DNA of 64,000 nucleotides from Mycobacteroides saopaulense (lineage in GTDB: Bacteria; Actinomycetota; Actinomycetes; Mycobacteriales; Mycobacteriaceae): positions 2,976,001-3,040,000 of the forward strand of contig NZ_CP010271.1 in NCBI RefSeq assembly GCF_001456355.1, read 5' to 3'. Each line of letters starts with the position of its first letter. Position 1 is the first letter of the stretch. Shown here piece after piece: positions 1 to 11,008 of the stretch. The notes beneath the pieces were generated by a model, which did no database searches, was not told the DNA's origin, and saw only the letters and a program-made list of their open reading frames with translations. A program made the position numbers and the translations under genes.

Positions 1-840
1 CGCTTCCGCGTATTCGCGGTGCTCAGCGCCCTGTTCCTCATCCTCGCGATGCCCACAGTGGCCCGTGCCGACACGGCGGCACCGCCGCCCGAGGGCCCGG
101 CGCAGGCATGGTTGGTGGCGGACCTGGACTCCGGTCAGATCCTTGCCGCACGCGACCCCTACGCCGTACATCCCCCGGCGAGCACCATCAAGGTGCTGCT
201 GGCCCTGGTGGCTTTGGACGAGGTGCCACTGGATGCCACCGTGGTGGCCGACGCGGCGGATGCCAAAGCCGAATGCAACTGTGTGGGCATCAAGGCGGGC
301 CAGACCTACACCGCGCGCGAGCTGCTCGACGCGGCACTGCTGGAGTCCGGTAACGACGCGGCCAACACCCTGGCGCACCTGCTCGGCGGACGGCAGGCCA
401 CCGTCGACAAGATGAACGCCAAGGCAGCGGCCCTGGGCGCGACGTCAACCCACACCGACTCGCCGTCGGGTCTGGACGGACCCGGCATGGACATGCGATC
501 CAGCCCTCACGATCTGGCCGTCATATTCCGTGCGGCACTGGCTAATCCAGCCTTCGCCGCGATCACCACCCAACCGGGAGCACCCTTCCCGGGACGTGGG
601 CTGCGTAACCAGAACGAGCTGATGTACCGCTACCCGGGAGTGATCGGCGGCAAGACCGGCTTCACCGACATGGCACGCAAGACCTACGTGGTGGCCGCCG
701 AGCGCGACGGCAAGCGCCTTGTGGTGTCGATGATGTACGGCCTTGTGCACGAGGGCGGCCCGACGTATTGGGATCAGGCCGCGAGCCTGTTCGACTGGGG
801 CTTCGCCAACGATGGTCAGGTCACCGTCGGTTCGCTTTAG
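1..840 (+). CDS. dacB: D-alanyl-D-alanine carboxypeptidase (peptidase S11), 5'-truncated by window
   Basis: Penicillin-binding D,D-carboxypeptidase that trims the terminal D-Ala of peptidoglycan stem peptides outside the membrane. The reading frame is open from base 1, and a hydrophobic signal segment ending in ARA-DTAAP is already under way there, so the true start probably lies upstream of the window; a GTG at 19 is the first in-window start. The three active-site motifs are in order: STIK (about residues 54-57 from the GTG), SGN, and KTG in GGKTGFTD. The position matches M. tuberculosis Rv2911 (dacB2). The stop codon shares bases with the stop of the convergent small gene at 837-1091. The family is certain; the dacB/dacB2 name is inferred from synteny. 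Confidence 0.9.
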   Translation, partial: RFRVFAVLSALFLILAMPTVARADTAAPPPEGPAQAWLVADLDSGQILAARDPYAVHPPASTIKVLLALVALDEVPLDATVVADAADAKAECNCVGIKAGQTYTARELLDAALLESGNDAANTLAHLLGGRQATVDKMNAKAAALGATSTHTDSPSGLDGPGMDMRSSPHDLAVIFRAALANPAFAAITTQPGAPFPGRGLRNQNELMYRYPGVIGGKTGFTDMARKTYVVAAERDGKRLVVSMMYGLVHEGGPTYWDQAASLFDWGFANDGQVTVGSL

Positions 841-1091
841 ACCTTGGAATTGAGTACCTGAAGCACGGTTTCACTGACTCGGACCCGGCACATGGCATCG
901 GCCAGCGAGACGGCGTCCTTGGGCGAGATCTGTGCCACCGCATTGCCGCCGGCGGCCGCCTCCTGAATCGCCGCCAGCTTTCCGGCGCCGTCCATGGTGT
1001 TGAAGTCCCGGCACAGCGTGTCGGCGTGGGCCGTCGCCGGCACCGCAACCGCCATGCCCAGGCTCATCATCACCGCTACGGCAAGACGCAT
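837..1091 (-). CDS. small secreted two-cysteine protein, function unknown
   Basis: An 84-residue protein from ATG 1091 with a clear signal peptide (MRLAVAVMMSLGMAVAVPATAHA) predicted to be cut after AHA. That leaves a mature domain of about 60 residues with two cysteines (LCRDF near the N-terminus, MCRVR near the C-terminus) that could form one disulfide. The pattern C-x2-F ... C loosely recalls HdeA-type periplasmic chaperones, but this is only a resemblance. A GTG at 1118 would add nine residues and overlap the amidohydrolase gene upstream; the ATG sits 10 bases after that gene's stop and starts cleanly at the signal peptide, so I prefer it. It may be cotranscribed with the amidohydrolase. 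Confidence 0.6.
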   Translation of the reverse strand: MRLAVAVMMSLGMAVAVPATAHADTLCRDFNTMDGAGKLAAIQEAAAGGNAVAQISPKDAVSLADAMCRVRVSETVLQVLNSKV

Positions 1092-1101
1092 GGCGGCGAC
1101 T

Positions 1102-2163
1102 CTATCGAACCTGACCACGCAGCACGATGAGGTCGGGTCTCGACAGCACGTGCGGCCCGCTGCGGGGGTCCTCGCGGTATCCGATCAAGTCGGCTGGTGC
1201 ACCGTGTTCCAATCCCGGCCGACCCAGCCACTCCCGAGCCCGCCACGAAGCGGCCCCCAGCGCATCGGTGGGGCTCATGCCGATGCGCGTGAGTGCGGCA
1301 ACCTCATCGGAGATGCGACCGTGCGCGATCCCTCCGCCGGCATCGGTGCCCGCGTAGATCGGGATTCCGGCGTCATAGGCGTTCCCGAACGTCCTGTGCA
1401 GGCCCGCGTGCAGGTCACGCATGTGTTGGGCATAGACCGGGTATTTGCTTGCGGAGTCGGCGATTCCGGGAAAGTTCTCGATGTTGATGACGGTCGGGAC
1501 GAGCGCGGTGCCGTGCTCGACCATCTGGTCGATGGTGTCATCGGTGAGGCCGGTGCCGTGCTCGATGCAGTCGATCCCGGCGCGTATCAGGCCCGGCAAC
1601 GCGTCCTCACCGAAGACATGCGCGGTGACCCGTGCACCGTTGGCATGTGCGGCGTCGATGGCTTGTTGCAGGATTTCATCGGACCACAGTGGAGCCAGGT
1701 CGCCGATGGAACGATCGATCCAGTCCCCCACCAATTTCACCCAACCATCGCCCCAACGCGCTTGGAGAGCAACGGCTTCCGGAAGCTGCGATTCGTCCTC
1801 GATGTCGATGGGCAGTCCGGGAATGTACCGTTTGGGTTTGGCAAGATGTCTGCCCGCGCGGATGATCCGCGGCAGATCTTCCCGCTCGTCGAAACCGCGG
1901 GTGTCCACCGGCGATCCGGCGTCGCGCAACAGCAACGCACCCACGTCACGCTCGGCCTCGGCCTGCGCACGCGCCTCCGCGAGCGAGGTCGGCCCATGCG
2001 GCCCGACGCCGACATGGCAGTGGGCGTCGACGAGTCCGGGCAGCAACCACCCTCCGTCGAAGATCGTCTCGGCGCCCGCGATCGGTTCCAGGCTGATGAG
2101 GCCGTCATGCACCCATAGATCGATTGGCTCTTCGGAGGGAAGAGTTCGCCCCCGCAGGTGCAA
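1102..2163 (-). CDS. amidohydrolase family protein (imidazolonepropionase-like)
   Basis: Metal-dependent hydrolase of the amidohydrolase superfamily, probably cytoplasmic; the substrate is unknown. The metal ligands of the (beta/alpha)8 barrel appear in order: HxH in VDAHCHVG, a lysine likely to be carboxylated in GWVKLVGDW, His in VTAHVFGED, His in DCIEHGTGL, and Asp in IYAGTDAGGG. Synteny points to M. tuberculosis Rv2915c. The start is uncertain: in-frame TTG codons lie at 2163, 2181, 2202 and 2238, and a 21-bp tandem repeat duplicates an AAGGG-type ribosome site. TTG 2163 (MHLRGRTLP) has AAGGG seven bases upstream and begins where the beta-sandwich part of the family begins, so it is my choice. 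Confidence 0.85.
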   Translation of the reverse strand: MHLRGRTLPSEEPIDLWVHDGLISLEPIAGAETIFDGGWLLPGLVDAHCHVGVGPHGPTSLAEARAQAEAERDVGALLLRDAGSPVDTRGFDEREDLPRIIRAGRHLAKPKRYIPGLPIDIEDESQLPEAVALQARWGDGWVKLVGDWIDRSIGDLAPLWSDEILQQAIDAAHANGARVTAHVFGEDALPGLIRAGIDCIEHGTGLTDDTIDQMVEHGTALVPTVINIENFPGIADSASKYPVYAQHMRDLHAGLHRTFGNAYDAGIPIYAGTDAGGGIAHGRISDEVAALTRIGMSPTDALGAASWRAREWLGRPGLEHGAPADLIGYREDPRSGPHVLSRPDLIVLRGQVR

Positions 2164-2202
2164 CGTTCTGCCCTTACTCAAAAACGTTCTGCCCTTACTC
2201 AA
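2162..2202. repeat. 21-bp tandem repeat at the amidohydrolase translation start
   Basis: Two exact 20-bp copies (2162-2181 and 2183-2202) with a 21-bp period, each reading AACGTTCTGCCCTTACTCAA on the plus strand. On the coding (minus) strand each unit holds an in-frame TTG and an AAGGG ribosome-binding-like core. The period is a multiple of three, so the reading frame is unchanged by copy number. Confidence 0.9.
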
Positions 2203-2238
2203 AACCGAACTAGTCACCCCTGGCCGGTTGGTCAACAA

Positions 2239-2514
2239 CTAGTCGAGAAGCTCAACCTGATCATCTTGTTTGAACCTGAGGTGGTGATCGCGACCCGCAT
2301 CATCTTTGAGATGAATCGATGGCTCGCCTGGGACAGGCACAGTGGTACCGTCCGCCCGCAAAGCGAGAGCTGTGGTCATTGCGATGCCTTGGAAGATGCC
2401 AGCAATACCGTTGATCCGAATCCTTCGGCCATGATGACGCGAGTACTCAAGATTTCGAGCTTGAATTCTGTTACCGGGATCGGAAATCGGAGGAATCAGG
2501 GCCATAGAGGCCAC
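2239..2514 (-). CDS. hypothetical protein (weakly supported)
   Basis: A 91-codon open frame between ffh and the amidohydrolase gene, on the same strand as both. I do not recognise it. Third codon positions are far less GC-rich than in the neighbours, and the ATG at 2514 lies in one arm of an inverted repeat (CATAGAG 2503-2509 / CTCTATG 2528-2534). An internal ATG at 2379 would give a 46-residue product with a more protein-like composition (ADGTTVPVPGEPSIHLKDD). It may be the shorter protein, or spacer DNA that carries the amidohydrolase promoter. Two AACTAGTC copies (2208-2215 and 2237-2244, 29 bp apart) lie at its 3' end and could be operator half-sites. Confidence 0.3.
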   Translation of the reverse strand: MASMALIPPISDPGNRIQARNLEYSRHHGRRIRINGIAGIFQGIAMTTALALRADGTTVPVPGEPSIHLKDDAGRDHHLRFKQDDQVELLD

Positions 2515-2576
2515 GCTACCTCGGGGTCTCTATGTTTTGAGGCAAATCTAGGCGTGCAACCGGGCGCACGAGGCCA

Positions 2577-4139
2577 TCAGTTCTTGGGGAACTTCAGCTT
2601 CGAGATGTCGATATCGGCCAGACCCGGCGGCAATTCACCGAGGCCCTCGGGCATCCCGGACAGATCGGGGAACCCGGCCGGCATACCCGGAGGCATACCG
2701 GGGAATCCGCCCCGAATCTTCGGCTGAGTGGGACCGCGTGAGCCCTTCTTGCCCTTCTTGTTGTTCTTGCCGCCCTTGCGGTTGCTCTTCCGATTGATGG
2801 CACCCATGCCCATGCGGCCCGCCATCGAGGACATCATCTTGCGCGCCTCGAAGAAGCGGTCCACGAGCTGGTTGACCTCCGAGACCGCGACCCCGGAGCC
2901 GTTGGCTATGCGCAGCCGCCGGGAGGCGTTGATGATCTTCGGGTCGGCCCGCTCGGCGGGAGTCATGCCGCGGATGATGGCCTGTACGCGGTCAAGCTGC
3001 CTGTCGTCGACAGCGGCCAGCGCATCCTTCATCTGGCCGGCACCCGGCAGCATGCCCAACAGGTTGCCGATGGGCCCCATCTTGCGGATCGCGAGCATCT
3101 GCTCCAGGAAGTCCTCGAGGGTGAGCTCCCCCGAGGTGATCTTCTCGGCGGCGGCCAATGACTGCTCGGCATCGAAATGCTGTTCGGCCTGCTCGATCAG
3201 GGACAGCAGGTCGCCCATGCCCAGGATGCGGCTGGCCATCCGGTCGGGGTGGAAGACGTCGAAGTCCTCCAGCTTTTCGCCGGTCGACGCGAACAGGATC
3301 GGGGTGCCGGTGATCTCGCGCACCGAGAGGGCCGCACCACCGCGGGCGTCGCCGTCGAGCTTGGTCAGGACGACACCGGTGAATCCGACGCCCGCGCGGA
3401 ACGCCTCGGCGGTGCTCACCGCGTCCTGGCCGATCATGGCGTCGAGGACGAACAGCACCTCATCGGGTTCGACGGCGTCTCGGATGCGCGCCGCCTGGTC
3501 CATCAGTTCGGCATCGATACCGAGGCGGCCGGCGGTGTCGACGAGCACCACGTCGAAGTGCTGGGCCTTGGCATGCGCCAGCCCATCGCGAGCCACCGCA
3601 ACAGGGTCGCCGACCAGCGAGCCGACCTCCAGGCCGCCGTCCGCGGTACCCGGATGTGGCGCGAAGACGGATACCCCGGCACGCTCACCGACCACCTGCA
3701 GCTGGTTCACGGCACCGGGGCGCTGCAGATCGCAGGCCACCAGAAGCGGGGTATGCCCTTGTCCCTTAAGCCATTTGGCAAGCTTGCCGGCAAGTGTCGT
3801 CTTACCGGCACCCTGCAGACCAGCGAGCATGATGACGGTCGGTGGGGTCTTGGCGAAGGCGAGCTGGCGGGTTTCCCCACCGAGGATGCCGATGAGCTCC
3901 TCGTTGACGATCTTGACGACCTGCTGCGCCGGGTTCAGCGCACCGGACACCTCGGCGCCCTTGGCGCGCTCCTTGATGCGGGTGATGAAGGTGCGCACGA
4001 CGGGCAGGGCCACATCGGCTTCGAGCAGCGCCAGCCGGATGGTCCGGCAGGTCGCGTCGATATCGGCGTCGGACAGACGTCCCTTGCCCCGTAGGCCGGC
4101 AAGGGCGTCGGTCAACCGGTCAGACAGCGATTCAAACAC
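2577..4139 (-). CDS. ffh: signal recognition particle protein Ffh (SRP54)
   Basis: GTPase subunit of the signal recognition particle; with 4.5S RNA it delivers nascent inner-membrane proteins to FtsY. The 520 residues show the N domain, then the G domain with P-loop GLQGAGKTT, DTAGRLGID and TKLDGDARGG, followed by the Met-rich M domain and a Lys/Gly-rich stretch (KGGKNNKKGKKG). The C-terminus is a Gly/Met/Pro-rich tail typical of mycobacterial Ffh. The start is GTG 4139; a TAGGCT -10 hexamer ends seven bases before it, suggesting a leaderless mRNA. It corresponds to Rv2916c. Confidence 0.97.
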   Translation of the reverse strand: MFESLSDRLTDALAGLRGKGRLSDADIDATCRTIRLALLEADVALPVVRTFITRIKERAKGAEVSGALNPAQQVVKIVNEELIGILGGETRQLAFAKTPPTVIMLAGLQGAGKTTLAGKLAKWLKGQGHTPLLVACDLQRPGAVNQLQVVGERAGVSVFAPHPGTADGGLEVGSLVGDPVAVARDGLAHAKAQHFDVVLVDTAGRLGIDAELMDQAARIRDAVEPDEVLFVLDAMIGQDAVSTAEAFRAGVGFTGVVLTKLDGDARGGAALSVREITGTPILFASTGEKLEDFDVFHPDRMASRILGMGDLLSLIEQAEQHFDAEQSLAAAEKITSGELTLEDFLEQMLAIRKMGPIGNLLGMLPGAGQMKDALAAVDDRQLDRVQAIIRGMTPAERADPKIINASRRLRIANGSGVAVSEVNQLVDRFFEARKMMSSMAGRMGMGAINRKSNRKGGKNNKKGKKGSRGPTQPKIRGGFPGMPPGMPAGFPDLSGMPEGLGELPPGLADIDISKLKFPKN

Positions 4140-4146
4140 GCCAACC

Positions 4147-4152
4147 AGCCTA
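4147..4152 (-). promoter_or_regulatory. predicted -10 hexamer of ffh (leaderless)
   Basis: On the minus strand this reads TAGGCT, a mycobacterial TANNNT -10 element. Seven bases separate it from the GTG of ffh at 4139, which would place transcription initiation at or next to the start codon. No clear -35 element is seen, which is common in mycobacteria. Confidence 0.5.
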
Positions 4153-4183
4153 GCTGGCGCGGATTACGGCTCTGTGCAACCAC

Positions 4184-4242
4184 CGACACGCCGCATCCCG
4201 GCGGGTTCGTATCGCACGTGTCCGCCATAAGACGGCGTGTCG
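4184..4242. other. 10-bp inverted repeat between glnD and ffh (possible stem-loop)
   Basis: Perfect 10-bp arms, CGACACGCCG at 4184-4193 and CGGCGTGTCG at 4233-4242, enclose a 39-base loop in the 143-bp spacer between glnD and ffh. No T-run follows on the minus strand, so it is not a classical terminator. It could be a structured 3' untranslated region of the amt-glnB-glnD mRNA or a small-RNA element. Confidence 0.5.
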
Positions 4243-4244
4243 AC

Positions 4245-4286
4245 GCGGCCGACGAACCGGCGGCTGACTAAGGAGCGGCCGACTAA
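4245..4286. repeat. three 15-bp-period degenerate repeats spanning the glnD stop
   Basis: The 12-bp motif GCGGCYGACKAA occurs at 4245-4256, 4260-4271 and 4275-4286, spaced exactly 15 bp. The copy nearest glnD contains the glnD stop codon (TAG, 4283-4285 on the minus strand), so the array looks like repeated duplication of the gene's end. Confidence 0.7.
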
Positions 4287-6661
4287 CTGGCGACCTGTTT
4301 GGGCTCGGGTGCCGCGGCCGGCAGCACCGAGGCGATGGCCGCCTCCAGGACGGCTTGCTCCGGCCCGGTGCTGAGGCAGAAGGTGTCGACGACCGAAGAG
4401 CCGAGGGTGTTGACCCTGGCCCAGGCGATATCCACGCCGTGACGCTCCAACGTCGCAGTGATGCGAGCCAACAGCCCCGGCGCATCGGAGGTACGGATTT
4501 CCACGATCTGCTGGTCGACGCCCCCCGCGGGCTCGAACCAACGGATACGCGGCGGGGCGGGCGCATAGTTCGTGGGGACGGCAGGTGTCGCATCACCGAC
4601 GAGGCCGGTTCCGAACTGCGCCGACTCGCGCTCACGCTCGTCGAGCGCCGCGATGATGTCCGTGTCCCCGTCGAGCGAGGAGATCAGCTGCTGGCGCAGC
4701 AGTCCGGCCGCCGGAGGTGAACCGAACCGAGGCGATACCTCGAAGGTGTTGATGGCCGAACCGGCGTGACTGGCCACCGAGGCCGAGAACACCCGCAATG
4801 AGTTCAGCGACAGCACCCCGGCGGCCTTGGAGAGCAGACCGCGTTGATCGGGCGCGATCATGCTCACCGTGTACATGTGCGGTGAGCCCGCGAGTACCAA
4901 CCGCACCTGGACTCCCCCGTCGGCGGCCAGCGAAAGCAGTTCGGGGTCAATGGGATCGGGTTCGGGCAGCTGCTCGCCGCGCATCACCATCCGGCATTTA
5001 CGCACCAGCTCCCCGATCAGCGATGCCTTCCAATCCCCCCACACCCCGGGGCCGGTGGCCAGCGAGTCCGCCTCGGCCAGCTGCTGCAACAGTTCCAGGA
5101 GCAGCAAGTCTCCGCCGAGCGTATTGACCACGGTGTCAATGGTTTCCGGATCGGCGAGATCGCGCCGCGTCGCGGTGTTTGGTAGCAACAGGTGATAGCG
5201 CACGATCTTGGAAAGCAGTTCCACATCGGACGGCCACAGCCCCAGCCGGGTGCCGATCTGGACGGCCAGTTCCGCACCGACGACGCTGTGGTCACCGCCA
5301 CGACCCTTGCCGATGTCGTGTACCAACGCACCGAGAACAAGCAGGTCCGGTCGGGAAACCCTGGTGGTGAAGGCGCTGGCCTGGGCGACCGTCTCGACCA
5401 GATGCCGATCGACGGTCCAGATGTGCACGATGTCACGCGGCGGCAGGTCCCGTACGGGGCCCCATTCCGGAAACAGCCTGCCCCACAGTCCGGTTCGATC
5501 CAATGCCTCGATGGTGGCCACCGCAGGACGACCGGCTTCCAGCAGCACCAGCAGATCCTTGAGGGCCTCGCGCGGCCAGGGCGCACGCAGCTCGGGCGCC
5601 GATTCGGCCAGCCGGCCCAACGTGGACGCCGAGATCGGAAGTCCGGTGGTCGCCGACGCCGCCGCCACGCGCAGGACCAGCGAAGGGTCACGCTCGGGAC
5701 GGGCATCGCGGGCCAGCACCACCTCGCCCGCATGCTCCACCACGCCCTCGTCGATCGGACGCCGCACCGTACGACGCAGGGCCGAAATACCGCGACGCGG
5801 AATCGAATTGGCGGCCGTGCGCAATCCCACGTCCACCGAATAGCTGATGGTGCGGGCAGCGTCGGACAGCATCCGGGCCAGATCGAACCGGTCGCCGATA
5901 CGCAGTGCCGCGCCAATCTCGTCGGCGAACTGAGCAAGCAGCTGATCGCGTTCCCGCCCGGCGACGCGATGCAACTCGGTGCGGACATCCAAGATGACCG
6001 CGTGCGCGCCGTCGAAGGACTTCGCTAGCCCGCTGTCGGTCAGCTGGGCAATGGCCAACGCGCGCAACAACTGAACATCGCGCAGACCACCGCGGCCGGA
6101 CTTCAGGTCGGGTTCGGCGCGGTGTGCGATCTCACCACTGCGCCGCCACCGGGCCTGGGTGTACTCGGTCAACTCGTCGAGTCGGGTCCGGATCTGCGAC
6201 CGCCATTGCTGGCGTACCCCGCCGATCATCAGGCTGGAGAGCTGTGCGTCCCCGGCGATATGCCTGGCATCGAGCAGCGCCAGCGCCGCCGACATCTCCT
6301 GGCCGGCAACGTGCAAGGTGTCGGTGACCGTGCGGACGCTGTGATCGAGCCGAATATTCGCGTCCCACAACGGATACCACAGACCGTCCGCGACATCGCT
6401 GAGCGTCTCCGGTGCGATGTTCTCGTCGTGCAGCAGCACCAGGTCTAGGTCCGAGTGCGGCAGCATTTCACGTCTACCCAACCCACCCAGTGCCACGATG
6501 GCGAATCCACTCGAGTCGGTGATGCCGACCTCCGCGGCCTTTGCCGTCAGCCACAGCTCATTGAGGTCGGTCATCGCCTCGCGAATCGCACCGGCATTGA
6601 GCCGGCTGCTATCGCTGAGCAGCTGCGCCCTGGCGGCCACGAGGTCCGTTGCGGCGCCCAT
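4283..6661 (-). CDS. glnD: PII nucleotidyltransferase/uridylyl-removing enzyme GlnD
   Basis: Bifunctional sensor that modifies and demodifies the PII protein GlnB/GlnK in response to nitrogen status; in actinobacteria the modification is known to be adenylylation rather than uridylylation. The 792 residues contain the nucleotidyltransferase signature [17 protein letters not shown] near residue 55, an HD hydrolase domain ([12 protein letters not shown]) in the middle, and two C-terminal ACT domains ([13 protein letters not shown] and [14 protein letters not shown]). It is the last gene of amt-glnB-glnD, 20 bases after glnB. It corresponds to Rv2918c. Confidence 0.96.
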   Translation of the reverse strand: MGAATDLVAARAQLLSDSSRLNAGAIREAMTDLNELWLTAKAAEVGITDSSGFAIVALGGLGRREMLPHSDLDLVLLHDENIAPETLSDVADGLWYPLWDANIRLDHSVRTVTDTLHVAGQEMSAALALLDARHIAGDAQLSSLMIGGVRQQWRSQIRTRLDELTEYTQARWRRSGEIAHRAEPDLKSGRGGLRDVQLLRALAIAQLTDSGLAKSFDGAHAVILDVRTELHRVAGRERDQLLAQFADEIGAALRIGDRFDLARMLSDAARTISYSVDVGLRTAANSIPRRGISALRRTVRRPIDEGVVEHAGEVVLARDARPERDPSLVLRVAAASATTGLPISASTLGRLAESAPELRAPWPREALKDLLVLLEAGRPAVATIEALDRTGLWGRLFPEWGPVRDLPPRDIVHIWTVDRHLVETVAQASAFTTRVSRPDLLVLGALVHDIGKGRGGDHSVVGAELAVQIGTRLGLWPSDVELLSKIVRYHLLLPNTATRRDLADPETIDTVVNTLGGDLLLLELLQQLAEADSLATGPGVWGDWKASLIGELVRKCRMVMRGEQLPEPDPIDPELLSLAADGGVQVRLVLAGSPHMYTVSMIAPDQRGLLSKAAGVLSLNSLRVFSASVASHAGSAINTFEVSPRFGSPPAAGLLRQQLISSLDGDTDIIAALDERERESAQFGTGLVGDATPAVPTNYAPAPPRIRWFEPAGGVDQQIVEIRTSDAPGLLARITATLERHGVDIAWARVNTLGSSVVDTFCLSTGPEQAVLEAAIASVLPAAAPEPKQVAS

Positions 6662-6681
6662 GTGATTACCGTCCTATGCAG

Positions 6682-8425
<1,744 letters not shown>

Positions 8426-8483
8426 TAGCGGCAGTCCTCTCAGGAATCTCAGCAGGTTGCGCTGAGAACAATGCGCAGCAGAT

Positions 8484-8528
8484 GTTTCCGAGAGGGCGCG
8501 CGTGTGTTTCGCGTCTGTTACCGGTTTC
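8484..8528 (-). promoter_or_regulatory. predicted GlnR operator upstream of amt
   Basis: On the minus strand the sequence contains GTAAC-N6-GAAAC (8521-8506), the actinobacterial GlnR box core. A further GAAAC lies exactly 22 bp downstream (8488-8484) and another GAAAC at 8528-8524. GlnR is known to activate amt-glnK-glnD operons under nitrogen limitation in actinomycetes. The site assignment is inference from motif and position. Confidence 0.65.
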
Positions 8529-8566
8529 AGCGGGCAGGAGCGGTGCGCGCCGGGATGAACGGCGAT

Positions 8567-9907
8567 CTAGCCCAAAAGCGCGTCGACGAAGGCGGGCGGT
8601 TCGAACGGGGCCAGATCATCTGGCCCCTCCCCCAAGCCAACCAGCTTCACCGGCACGCCGAGTTCGCGCTGGACGTGAAAAACGATGCCGCCCTTGGCAG
8701 TTCCATCCAGCTTGGTGAGCGCCACCCCGGTGATGTCCACCACGTCAGCGAACACGCGCGCCTGCGCCAAACCGTTTTGTCCGATGGTGGAATCCAGTAC
8801 CAGGAGCACCTCGTCGACATCGGCGCGCCGTTCCACGACACGTTTGATCTTGCCGAGTTCATCCATGAGACCCGTCTTCGTGTGCAGTCGTCCGGCGGTG
8901 TCGACAACCACCACATCGGCACCCTCACGGATGCCGGCGTCGACGGCATCGAAGGCCACCGACGCGGGATCGGCGCCCTCGGCACCCCGCACCACCTGTG
9001 CGCCCACCCGCTGCCCCCAGGCCTGCAACTGATCGGCCGCGGCGGCGCGGAAGGTGTCGGCCGCCCCGAGCACCACCCGGCGGCCATCGGCGACCAGCAC
9101 ACGAGCCAGCTTGCCCACGGTGGTGGTCTTGCCCGTGCCGTTCACCCCGACGATGAGCAGCACCGAGGGTTTGTCGTTGTGCGGCAGCGCCTTGATCGAC
9201 CGGTCGAGCTCGGGCTGCAGCTCGTCGATGAGCACCTCGCGCAGCAACGCGCGTGCCTGCGCCTCGGTGCGCACACTGCGCGCCGCCATCTCGCTGCGCA
9301 GCCTGTCGACGATCGAGGTGGTGACGGCGGTGCCGAGATCGGCGATCAGCAGCGTGTCCTCGACCTCTTCCCACGATTCCTCGTCGAGGTCTCCTGCCCC
9401 CAGCAGCCCCAGCAGGCCGCGGCCCACGGCGTTCTGCGAGCTGGCAAGCCTTCCCCGCAATCGGTCGAGGCGTCCCGCCACCGGCGCGATCTCGTCCAGC
9501 ACCGGCGACGGCGCGGGTTCCGGCCCGGATTCGGGTTCAGTCACAGGTTCGGGCACAGCCGCAGGTTCGGGCGCGGGCTCCGGCTCCGGTTCCGGGGTGG
9601 GTTCCGGTTCCGGGGTGGGCTCGGGCAACTGGACGTTGGAAATGGTTCGCCGGGGCGCGTCGCGCGGTACTTCGGCGTCATCACCGACGCTGGGCACAGG
9701 GATCGCTTGCGCACCACCCTCGCTAAAGGTGATGGTGGAGCCGGCGGTGTAGCCGCCAGAACGGTCAGTCGGTGTGGCGCCCTCGGTGATCTCAGGAGAT
9801 CGTGTCAGGCTGATGCGACGGGAGCGGTAACGCACCAGTCCGAAGACCAATGCGGCAACAACCACGACGGCGACGATCGCAATGGCGATCCACACTTCAA
9901 GAGGCAC
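8567..9907 (-). CDS. ftsY: signal recognition particle receptor FtsY
   Basis: SRP receptor GTPase that docks Ffh-ribosome complexes at the membrane. An N-terminal transmembrane helix ([21 protein letters not shown]) leads into an acidic Pro/Glu repeat linker (PEPTPEPEP type) and then the NG domain with [27 protein letters not shown] and [11 protein letters not shown] set the start at GTG 9907 (MPLEVWIAI), which aligns with the known mycobacterial N-terminus; a longer frame to 9988 is open but overlaps the divergent isomerase gene. It corresponds to Rv2921c. Here it is separated from smc by an inserted gene block. Confidence 0.93.
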   Translation of the reverse strand: MPLEVWIAIAIVAVVVVAALVFGLVRYRSRRISLTRSPEITEGATPTDRSGGYTAGSTITFSEGGAQAIPVPSVGDDAEVPRDAPRRTISNVQLPEPTPEPEPTPEPEPEPAPEPAAVPEPVTEPESGPEPAPSPVLDEIAPVAGRLDRLRGRLASSQNAVGRGLLGLLGAGDLDEESWEEVEDTLLIADLGTAVTTSIVDRLRSEMAARSVRTEAQARALLREVLIDELQPELDRSIKALPHNDKPSVLLIVGVNGTGKTTTVGKLARVLVADGRRVVLGAADTFRAAAADQLQAWGQRVGAQVVRGAEGADPASVAFDAVDAGIREGADVVVVDTAGRLHTKTGLMDELGKIKRVVERRADVDEVLLVLDSTIGQNGLAQARVFADVVDITGVALTKLDGTAKGGIVFHVQRELGVPVKLVGLGEGPDDLAPFEPPAFVDALLG

Positions 9908-10934
9908 CAGGGCATTGTTACAGGAACGCAAGAAGCGCCACATTGACGCCTGCCTGAGCGATCCAGTGCAGTACGTCACTCGGACCACTGGTCTGGAACG
10001 ACTCGACCTGCCCTACATGGCGCTGCCCAACTCCAGCCTCGCCGGTGTCGACCTGTCTACCGAGTTCCTGGGCAAGCGGTTGGCAGCCCCCCTCCTGATC
10101 GGGGCGATGACCGGCGGGGCGAAACTTGCCGCCACCATCAACCGCAACCTGGCAGCCGCGGCCCAAGAGCTGGGCATCGGCATGATGCTCGGCTCGCAGC
10201 GGGTGATGCTGGTCGACCCGGACAGCGCCGAGACCTTCGCAGTACGCGAGGTGGCCCCCGACATCCTGCTGGTCGGCAACATCGGGCTCGCGCAGCTCGG
10301 CAACATCGCACCCGCAGCACAGCTCAACACGCTGGTCCAGCGAGTGGGCGCGGACGCGCTGGCGGTGCACACCAATCCACTGCAGGAGGCCGTGCAGCCC
10401 GGCGGCGACACCGACTTCACCGGAGGGGTGTATCGCCTCGCCGAGCTCACCCACGCGGTCGAATTCCCGGTGCTACTCAAGGAGGTCGGCCACGGCATCA
10501 GCGGCGCCGCGGCCCGCCGCCTCGGCGGGTGCCGACTGGCCGCCATCGATGTCGCGGGCGCGGGCGGCACCTCGTGGGCCCGCGTCGAGCAGTTCGTGCG
10601 CTTCGGCGCGATCACGTCACCAGAGCTTGCCGAATGGGGCATTCCCACGGCCGAGGCCCTCGTCGAGGTGCGCGCCGAGCTACCGCATATGCCCCTCATC
10701 GGTTCGGGAGGCATTCGCACCGGCATGGACGCCGCCAAGGCGATCGCGCTGGGTGCCAGCGTGGTGTCGGTGGCGCTGCCACTCCTGGCACCGGCGGTGC
10801 AATCGCCGCAGGCGGTAATCGCCTGGCTTGAACAATTCCTCGACGAGCTACGCATCGCCATGCACTGCGCCGACGTCAACACCATCGCGGGTCTGCGGCG
10901 AATTTCTCTGCGTCCCCGTTCAAGCCCCCGCTAA
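9882..10934 (+). CDS. fni: type 2 isopentenyl-diphosphate delta-isomerase
   Basis: FMN- and NAD(P)H-dependent isomerase interconverting IPP and DMAPP for isoprenoid synthesis. It shows the N-terminal [11 protein letters not shown] motif, LIGAMTGGA, the glycine-rich [10 protein letters not shown], the catalytic-region Gln in [36 protein letters not shown], and the FMN phosphate site [19 protein letters not shown]. The start is ambiguous: ATG 9882 overlaps the divergent ftsY start at 9907, whereas TTG 9915 gives [11 protein letters not shown] and avoids the overlap. It has no counterpart between ftsY and smc in M. tuberculosis, which uses a type 1 enzyme elsewhere. Confidence 0.92.
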   Translation: MAIHTSRGTRALLQERKKRHIDACLSDPVQYVTRTTGLERLDLPYMALPNSSLAGVDLSTEFLGKRLAAPLLIGAMTGGAKLAATINRNLAAAAQELGIGMMLGSQRVMLVDPDSAETFAVREVAPDILLVGNIGLAQLGNIAPAAQLNTLVQRVGADALAVHTNPLQEAVQPGGDTDFTGGVYRLAELTHAVEFPVLLKEVGHGISGAAARRLGGCRLAAIDVAGAGGTSWARVEQFVRFGAITSPELAEWGIPTAEALVEVRAELPHMPLIGSGGIRTGMDAAKAIALGASVVSVALPLLAPAVQSPQAVIAWLEQFLDELRIAMHCADVNTIAGLRRISLRPRSSPR

Positions 10935-11008
10935 ACAGGAGAAACCCGTCATACACTGCGGGAGTCACACCGTGTTGGCTGTGTTGTGGGTCCCAGGAGG
11001 TTCTTGGC

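Noticed and set aside
994..2118. 374-codon open frame on the plus strand
   Set aside because: Antisense to the amidohydrolase gene, whose metal ligands are all present; the plus frame has no recognisable domain.
2503..2534. CATAGAG...CTCTATG hairpin followed by TTTT as a plus-strand terminator
   Set aside because: No plus-strand gene ends here; the arms are short, and on the minus strand no U tract follows.
2728..4230. 500-codon plus-strand frame opposite ffh
   Set aside because: Shadow of ffh; Ser/Arg/Ala-rich without motifs.
9520..9640. Repeats in ftsY as a mobile or CRISPR-like array
   Set aside because: They encode the Pro/Glu linker of FtsY and are simple codon repeats within a conserved gene.
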